64,000 nt of DNA from positions 1-64,000 of the forward strand of contig JAQQWL010000007.1 of NCBI GenBank assembly GCA_038363925.1, in the 5' to 3' direction. Positions 58,355 through 64,000 of this stretch are shown here, in pieces; the stretch's first letter is position 1, and every line of letters starts with the position of its first letter. The notes beneath the pieces are model-generated. The model worked only from the letters and a program-made list of their open reading frames with translations. It had not been told where the DNA came from and searched no databases. The position numbers and the translations under genes are program-made. Source of the DNA: Apiospora phragmitis. Taxonomy: Eukaryota > Ascomycota > Sordariomycetes > Amphisphaeriales > Apiosporaceae.

Positions 58355-59585
58355 CTCGTCTCTTTCCTTCTAACGAGTGCAGCAGCTGCGGCAACAGTAG
58401 TCGGGCCAGAAGCAATTGAACGCGCGTAAAGGAGTAGAGAAGCCAAGAGCGACGCGGGATTTGTATTGAGACATTATTCTATCTATGTATGCTGCGATTT
58501 CGCATGTCTAATGCCGTTGTGACCCCTCAGCTATCTATCACGACCCCCGGTTTTTGGATTGGTAATTGGTAATAGTGGTCACGACATCTGCACCTTACCA
58601 TGACATGCGCAGTGGTGCATATGGGCCGCTTAGTCTAAATGAGGCAGCTCCCTACAAGCTGAGGTAGTGATCCATGGTTACGGTGCAGCGAATGCAATTT
58701 TACCTGGCAGCTAGCCTAACCTAAAGGCGAGGCGATATGGGGGTTGGGAGGCTCCGACAGGGGACGAAGGCCTTATCGGCGGATCAGCATCGTGGCATCG
58801 CGTGTCCAGCGGTGAGAGATAAGCCACTCTGGCTGCTGTAGAATCTAAACTGATAGCGCATACAGGATCGCCGATCCGGTGCTTCCATCTCGAGTTACAC
58901 AGCATTGCAGTCTATATTGTATCTGTTGGAGACACCAATACGGCGGCGGAAATCGATGCAGGCTGCGGGTGCGTGCATGGTCGCATTATTTGCCAGTGCC
59001 AAGTCGCGAACAACCAATTGGCAGAACAGGGCAATAAGCAGGATCCAGCTTTGGAGTAGAGACGTCGATGGATCTGCATTCCGCGTAGAGCCAGATCGCG
59101 CGACTAGATCTTTCGAATGCTTGATTCACAAGTGTGTGTACTTCGATGTGCAAGTCTTGCGATTCCAAACCGTCGCATCCTAAGGTTACTAGCATAGTGT
59201 CAGCGTATGATACTGTCACGATCAAGCGCTTGTCATGCAAATGGTTTGATCAATATCCGGCAAAGCCAATTATATTTATACGAATCCTAGCCAGTATCGA
59301 TAAAGCACGCCGGAAACTCCCTGTCCGTCGATCCATTAACCCTTACGTACATCCGTGACCCAGCCTTTGACTGCAGGCCTATCTAATCGCCGTACGCCTT
59401 GCAGCAGCAAATATGTCTCTAGTATATAGCAAAAACAGACACAAAAGGCCGGACCATGATCGGATCTGCTGTCCCAGTCCAATAACATCCGTAACGCCCA
59501 TCCTTGACTTTGTGCGAAATTGAGAACATCTCCAACGGCCACAACTCGGGCCCTCATCCTGCCATTTTGTACATGAGACACCACC
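58355..59585. other. Intergenic region
   Basis: About 1.2 kb, no gene supported. Confidence 0.45.
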
Positions 59586-62500
59586 TCACAGCACCTCAAT
59601 CGCCCTCATCAACACCTCGAGGCTCCGGTCATTCATCTCGGCCGTCTTGTCCTGGTCCAGCACGGCGGCCACGTCGCTGAGCAGGCCCAGCGGGAGGTAG
59701 CAACCCTCGCGCGCCTTCTCCAGGCTCTCCTTGAGCCGCGACGTGTGCTCCCACTCGCGCGCCGCCTCCTCGGCCCGCTCGATGACGCTGTTCTTGATCC
59801 CGCACATGGCCGCGCAGTGCATGCCGAAGCTGCCCTCGGCCACGCCGTCCTCGAGCCGGTACAGGAACGTGATGAGCCGCCGCGCCTCGTCCACGTCGAT
59901 CTGCATCCGCTTGGCCCGGATCTCGGGGTGAGACTCGAACTCGGTCGCGAGGGAGTGGTAGTGCGTGGCGAAGAACCCGACACAGCCGATGTGGCTTGCG
60001 ACATGGTGGAGCACGGCTTGCGCGACCGCCACGCCGTCGTAGCTCGACGTGCCGCGGCCGAGCTCGTCGAGAATGACGAGGGAGCGGGGGTGGCTTCGGA
60101 CAGGATCTTCTTGGTCTCAGACAGCTCGACGAAGAAGGTCGACTGGGCCGCAAAGATGTTGTCGTTGGCGCCGAGTCGCGACATGATGCGATCGCACGGC
60201 GTCAGGCGGGCGCGCGTCGCCGGGATGTGGTGGCCAATCTGGGCCAGGATCACGGCAATGCACGACATGCGCAGGATGGTGGATTTACCCGCCGCATTGG
60301 CGCCCGTCAGGAGGTTGATCTTGGCCGAGTCGCCGCCCAGATTAATGTCGTTGGGAATGAAGTCGTCTACTGTATTGAGCATGCAGGGGTGGCGCAGCTC
60401 TTCAAACTCGACGACGCTCCGCTCCTCGTCCACAAAGGTCGGGCGGCAGCTGGGCTCGCCGAGGGAGGCCGACGACTTGGCCAGACTGACCAGGCAGTCG
60501 AGCTGCGACACGATGCGGATGGCCTGCAACCAGGTGGCGTTGTCCACGTCGAATTTCTGGAACAGGCGAGTGGCCACTTCCTTGAGGAGCTGCGAGTGCG
60601 TCTCTTCGGCTTCTTGCAGCTCGCGGACGAGGTTGGTGAGCTCCTTGAAGTAGTAGCGCTTGACAGCGCTCGTGGCCGACATCTGTTGCCAGTCCTTGGG
60701 GACCTTGACCGACTTGGGGACTTCGATCTGGTAGACCTCCTTGCCCACGTCGGTGAACTTGAGAGCCTTGGACTTGAGCTCCGTCTTCTTCTTCTCCAGT
60801 AGTCGCTGCAGGTCCTTCTTCAGCCCAGCAATGGTCGCCGCATTGGCGTCAAAGTCCTCTTCGATGCCCTCGGCCGGGATCAGCATCTTCTCCTCGCGGG
60901 CCTTCTTGCGGTCAAAGGCCGACTTCCAGAAGGCCAAGGGTTCGCTAAGGTCGGGCATGGACGAGATGAGACGGTTCACGAGCGTGTTGCCGCTGCCCGA
61001 AGTGGCCAGCAAGCCCATGGCGTACTCGATCTGTTCGAACCCGTCGAGAACCCGCACAAAGTCCTCCGGCCGGCAAGCTCCGGCATGGATGCGAGATATC
61101 AGTCTCTCCAGATCAGGCATCTTGGTCATCTCGGAAGAGAACTGCTCTCGAATCTCTGTGTTGCTGTTGAGCATGTCCACGGCGTCCAGGCGCTCGTTGA
61201 TCTTCTCGATGTTGCAGAGCGGGTGGCAGATCCACTGGCGGAACAGGCGCTTGCCGAACGGCGTGATGCAGCGGTTCAGCAGGCTGAAGAGGGTGCCGTC
61301 AGTGCCGCCGTTGACCGAGTTATTGAAGATTTCCAGATTGATCAAGGTCTGTCCGTCCAGGATCAGCGTGCCGTTCTTGTGGATGGGATTGTACCAGGTG
61401 AAGTTGCCCTGCGACAGAGGTTGCGCTCAATCTTGAGCACTCGTAGGTATTGGACCAGCGCGCCCAGGGCCGACATGAGCAAGTCCTTGTCCTTGGCTTC
61501 GGTCAGCGTCGCGGGCCACTCCTCTTTGGTGTCGTCCTCGCCCGTCTTGAAGTACTCGTTGCAGTCGAGCTCGCGGCGGGTTAGGTCCGCACCCCAGAAC
61601 TCAGCCCCCGGCTTGAAGTAGTTCCATATGGTCGTGGGCGCCGTGGCATTCTTGAGGATGCGCAGTGCCTTGGTGGAGAGACGGGACTTCTCGAGCAGCA
61701 GCTCGCGCGGGTTCGTCTGCGCCACAAACGTCTCGAACTTGGTCAGGTCGACATCGTCGTCGAACTGGGAGACGAAGAACTGGCCGGTGGCCGCATCGAC
61801 AAAGGCGATGCCAAAGGCGGGGTGGCCGTCGACGGCGGATTCCTTGATGGCGGCGCAGTAGGTGGCCATGTCGTCCTGGAGCATGGCGCCGTCGACCAGT
61901 GTTCCGCCCGTCAGGATGCAGGCGAGCTCGCGGCGGATGATCTTGTCTTCCTTCTTGGCCTTGCTTGTGGCTACGCCGTCCCGCTCGCGCATCTCCTTGC
62001 CGAGCGCGCTCTCCATCTGGTCGACGCGAGCGACCTTGTAGCCCTTGGCGATGAACTGGTTGGTCCAGATGTCGAGCGAGCTCTCGGGGACGCCGACCAT
62101 GCGCATGTTGACGCGGTCGGTGAGCTTGAGGTCGAACAGCTGGTGGCCGATGGTGGCGTCGTTCTCGTACAGCTCGTAGAACTTGCCCTTCTTGAAGAAT
62201 ACGACGGTGTCCCAGAGCTTCTGCTTGATCTCCCAGTACTGCCTCTCGAAAGGCGAGAACTTAGCCATGGCCCCCGGGGGCACGTACACGGTAGAGGGGT
62301 CGTAGTCGGGGTGGCCCACGGGGTTGCGGTTGATGTCGGCCATCTTGGCCAGCCAGGGATACCGCTGGTCGGGGTCTCGGGTGTGGGCCTTGCCGCGGGC
62401 GTGGGCTGCCTGCGCGGCAGGGGTGCTGGACTTGCGCAGCTGCACGGGGGTGACGCTGTCGGGGTCGTATTTCCATTGCTGGGCCGTCGAGGTCGAGGGC

Positions 62501-63402
62501 AGCTCCTCTACAGGCTCGTCGTCTTCTAAGTCGTCTTCGGGTTCTTGATGCGAAGGGGAGACGAGGCTTGCGAGCGTTTGCGCGCTGTCTGGGGTTTGGA
62601 CTGTGGGCGCTTTCTCTTCTTCGATGGGGCGTCGGAATCGTCTGAGACGACAAAGTCGTCCATATCCACTGCAGACGACTAATGTCAGTAGAATGCCTCT
62701 ACAGAAGAGGTAAGAGATAGTCAAACTTACCATCGTCGGCTTCCTCCGGCGTCGCATCGTTGTTTTCCTCGTAGTCTTCCTCGTCTTCATCCTTGACAAC
62801 CGGGCGCGACGTGTTGCGACGAGAGCGGGTGGCTTTCCTGGAGACCACAACGTCCTCGTCTTCGTCGGATTCGGCGTAGCTGACCTGCTTCTTGGCCTAG
62901 AATTGCGGGTTTCGCATGTTAGCTACCTAGGATCTGCTATGTTGGGCAGGCATATGGAAAGTAGATCAATTTGAGGCATGGCTTACCCGGCGAGAAGGGC
63001 TGCTACCCAAGGCCATTTTGGAGATGGCCTTCGAGGGGACGGCCTGCTTGGTTGAGGTTTCAGCAGGTGTGACGGGCGAGGCAGCGAATCCCGGCATACC
63101 TTGGGGGTGGCCTCGGAGTGGTTCTCTTGGGAGCTCGAGGGTTCAAGGGCGTCGCTGCTAGGGACGGGCGTGATGCTGGCGGCAGGCTTCCTGTTGAGGT
63201 GGAGGGAATTGGACTTTGTGGTTTCCTTCAGGCAGGGCGAGGGAGTTGGCTTCCTTGGGCAAGGATTTCGTAGTGGACGGGGCGGGCCCACTGGAAGGTT
63301 TGGAGAAGAAGCCCAAGATACTCTTCTGTTGCCGCCGGTGGACGACATGGAGCTCGTCTTCTTGGACAACGAAGGCGTCTTGGGAAGCGATTTCTCCCCC
63401 AT
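59586..63402 (-). CDS. MSH6: DNA mismatch repair protein Msh6 (MutS family), frameshifted
   Basis: Three exons: 63402-62987, 62896-62731, 62668-59586. The N-terminus holds a PCNA-binding PIP box, QQKSILGFF, then basic and acidic disordered regions. The mismatch-binding domain starts at FSPFERQYWEIKQ, with FFKKGKFYELYENDA carrying the Phe-x-Glu mismatch probe. The clamp and lever regions follow; the ATPase has Walker A LLTGANAAGKSTILRM and, in a neighbouring frame, LVILDELGRGTSSYDGVA and FFATHYHSLATEF. Msh6 pairs with Msh2 in the nucleus to detect mismatches and one-base loops. Six frame breaks are needed: about 63330, 63240, 63103, 62556, 61418 and 60088, mostly one missing base in a C/G run. 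Such a conserved gene is more likely to be mis-sequenced than dead, but a true null cannot be excluded. Confidence 0.9.
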
Positions 63403-64000
63403 TTTGAAGGAAATTCCCTTGGTGAAACAACAACAGCAATAAAAACAAATGATCCTCTAGAAACACACCAGACAATTGACCTCCCGCAGATTTCGAGTAA
63501 GAAACAGCAAAATACTCAAAGTAGGTCAATATTTGGAAAATCTAGGAGGGAGTGGTCAGACAGGTTGTCGAGGAGGGTGGAAGGCGACGACAATTGCCAT
63601 TGATAATCCTCTCCAAAACGTCTGGGCTCTTTACGCGGTCGGTCATGGGTAGGCGCGTCCGCTACACTCAAATTGCTTTTTGGGTACGCGTTTCCCTGTA
63701 AAGTGGGTACGTCGGCACACGAAATACGCGACGCGGGCGCACGGTGCTCTCAATTAGACCCCCACACGGCACCTCGCAGGACCCCATATATAGGCCAGTA
63801 TGTAGGCGGCACACTACCCCGCCAAAAGCACTGGAGCTCCAGGTGGGGTGGGCCACAGTGAAGTTGACCTTCTGAGTTTTGACATGCTGAATCAATCAAT
63901 TGAACTTGAGGGTGCTCGTTGCTCTATAAGAAACCCTTTTTTTCTTTCTTTTTCTCGTAGGTATATAACAGACGTTGCTACAATTTTCATGCGAGTCCTG
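63403..64000. other. Upstream region of MSH6
   Basis: Contains the MSH6 promoter side. MluI-like ACGCGT words (63653-63670, 63687-63692) are present; such sites control S-phase genes in yeasts, but nothing here proves that role. A pyrimidine-rich run lies at 63937-63957. No gene recognised. Confidence 0.4.

Noticed and set aside
60227..62529. Plus-strand open frames of 190-235 codons over MSH6
   Set aside because: Antisense to the conserved MutS domains, with low-complexity Val/Leu/Gly/Asp composition.

Overview
The window reads as the end of a chromosome of a filamentous ascomycete (Pezizomycotina, probably Sordariomycetes; the lineage is an inference). It opens with CCCTAA telomere repeats. 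Genes have short GT-AG introns with CTAAC/CTGAC-type branch sites, and repeats are AT-rich and TpA-rich in the way RIP leaves them. There are fungal hallmark families: Zn2Cys6 regulator, Rds1-like ferritin, SAT4-type rhodopsin-fold protein, highly reducing PKS, GH43 and CE1 enzymes, and MSH6 at the inner end. No rRNA, tRNA, CRISPR array or bacterial operon was seen.

Layout. 1-97 telomere; 98-1580 AT-rich subtelomeric repeat; 1763-3583 an intact berberine-bridge-type FAD oxidoreductase, divergent from 4782-6338, an intact rhodopsin-fold membrane protein. 6746-7801 is a ferritin-like gene with one nonsense codon. 8283-13778 is a Zn2Cys6 transcription factor split inside its zinc cluster by two abutting, inverted, RIP-degraded pogo/Fot-like elements (8411-10352 and 10355-12288). 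14062-15760 is an M14 carboxypeptidase relic, 16504-18516 an intron-less squalene-hopene cyclase with two compensating indels, 20199-21528 an orphan coiled-coil protein, 23366-24708 a secreted cysteine-containing protein. A third TIR element lies at 25731-27584, followed by a small secreted protein (27831-28337) and an intact fumarate reductase (29442-30995).

31999-50888 looks like a decayed polyketide cluster: a large PKS (KS-AT-DH-MT-KR-ACP-C), a hotdog thioesterase, a P450, a second PKS reduced to KS and MT pieces, an FAD oxidoreductase and an intact SAM methyltransferase. The domain order of the first PKS recalls lovastatin nonaketide synthase, or a PKS-NRPS without its A-T-R end. From 51960 inward come cell-wall and housekeeping genes: a two-domain GH43, an acetylxylan esterase, a gamma-glutamyltranspeptidase and MSH6.

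Two kinds of damage should be kept apart. Substitutions to stop codons (TAG/TAA) in the ferritin, M14, regulator, PKS and thioesterase genes, plus the transposon insertion, look like true decay and fit RIP-type C-to-T change. Separately, many genes, including MSH6, carry single-base indels, mostly losses in short C/G runs. These could be uncorrected long-read errors, or a real mutator signature from loss of MSH6. Exon boundaries and frame repairs were read by eye and not verified by alignment.
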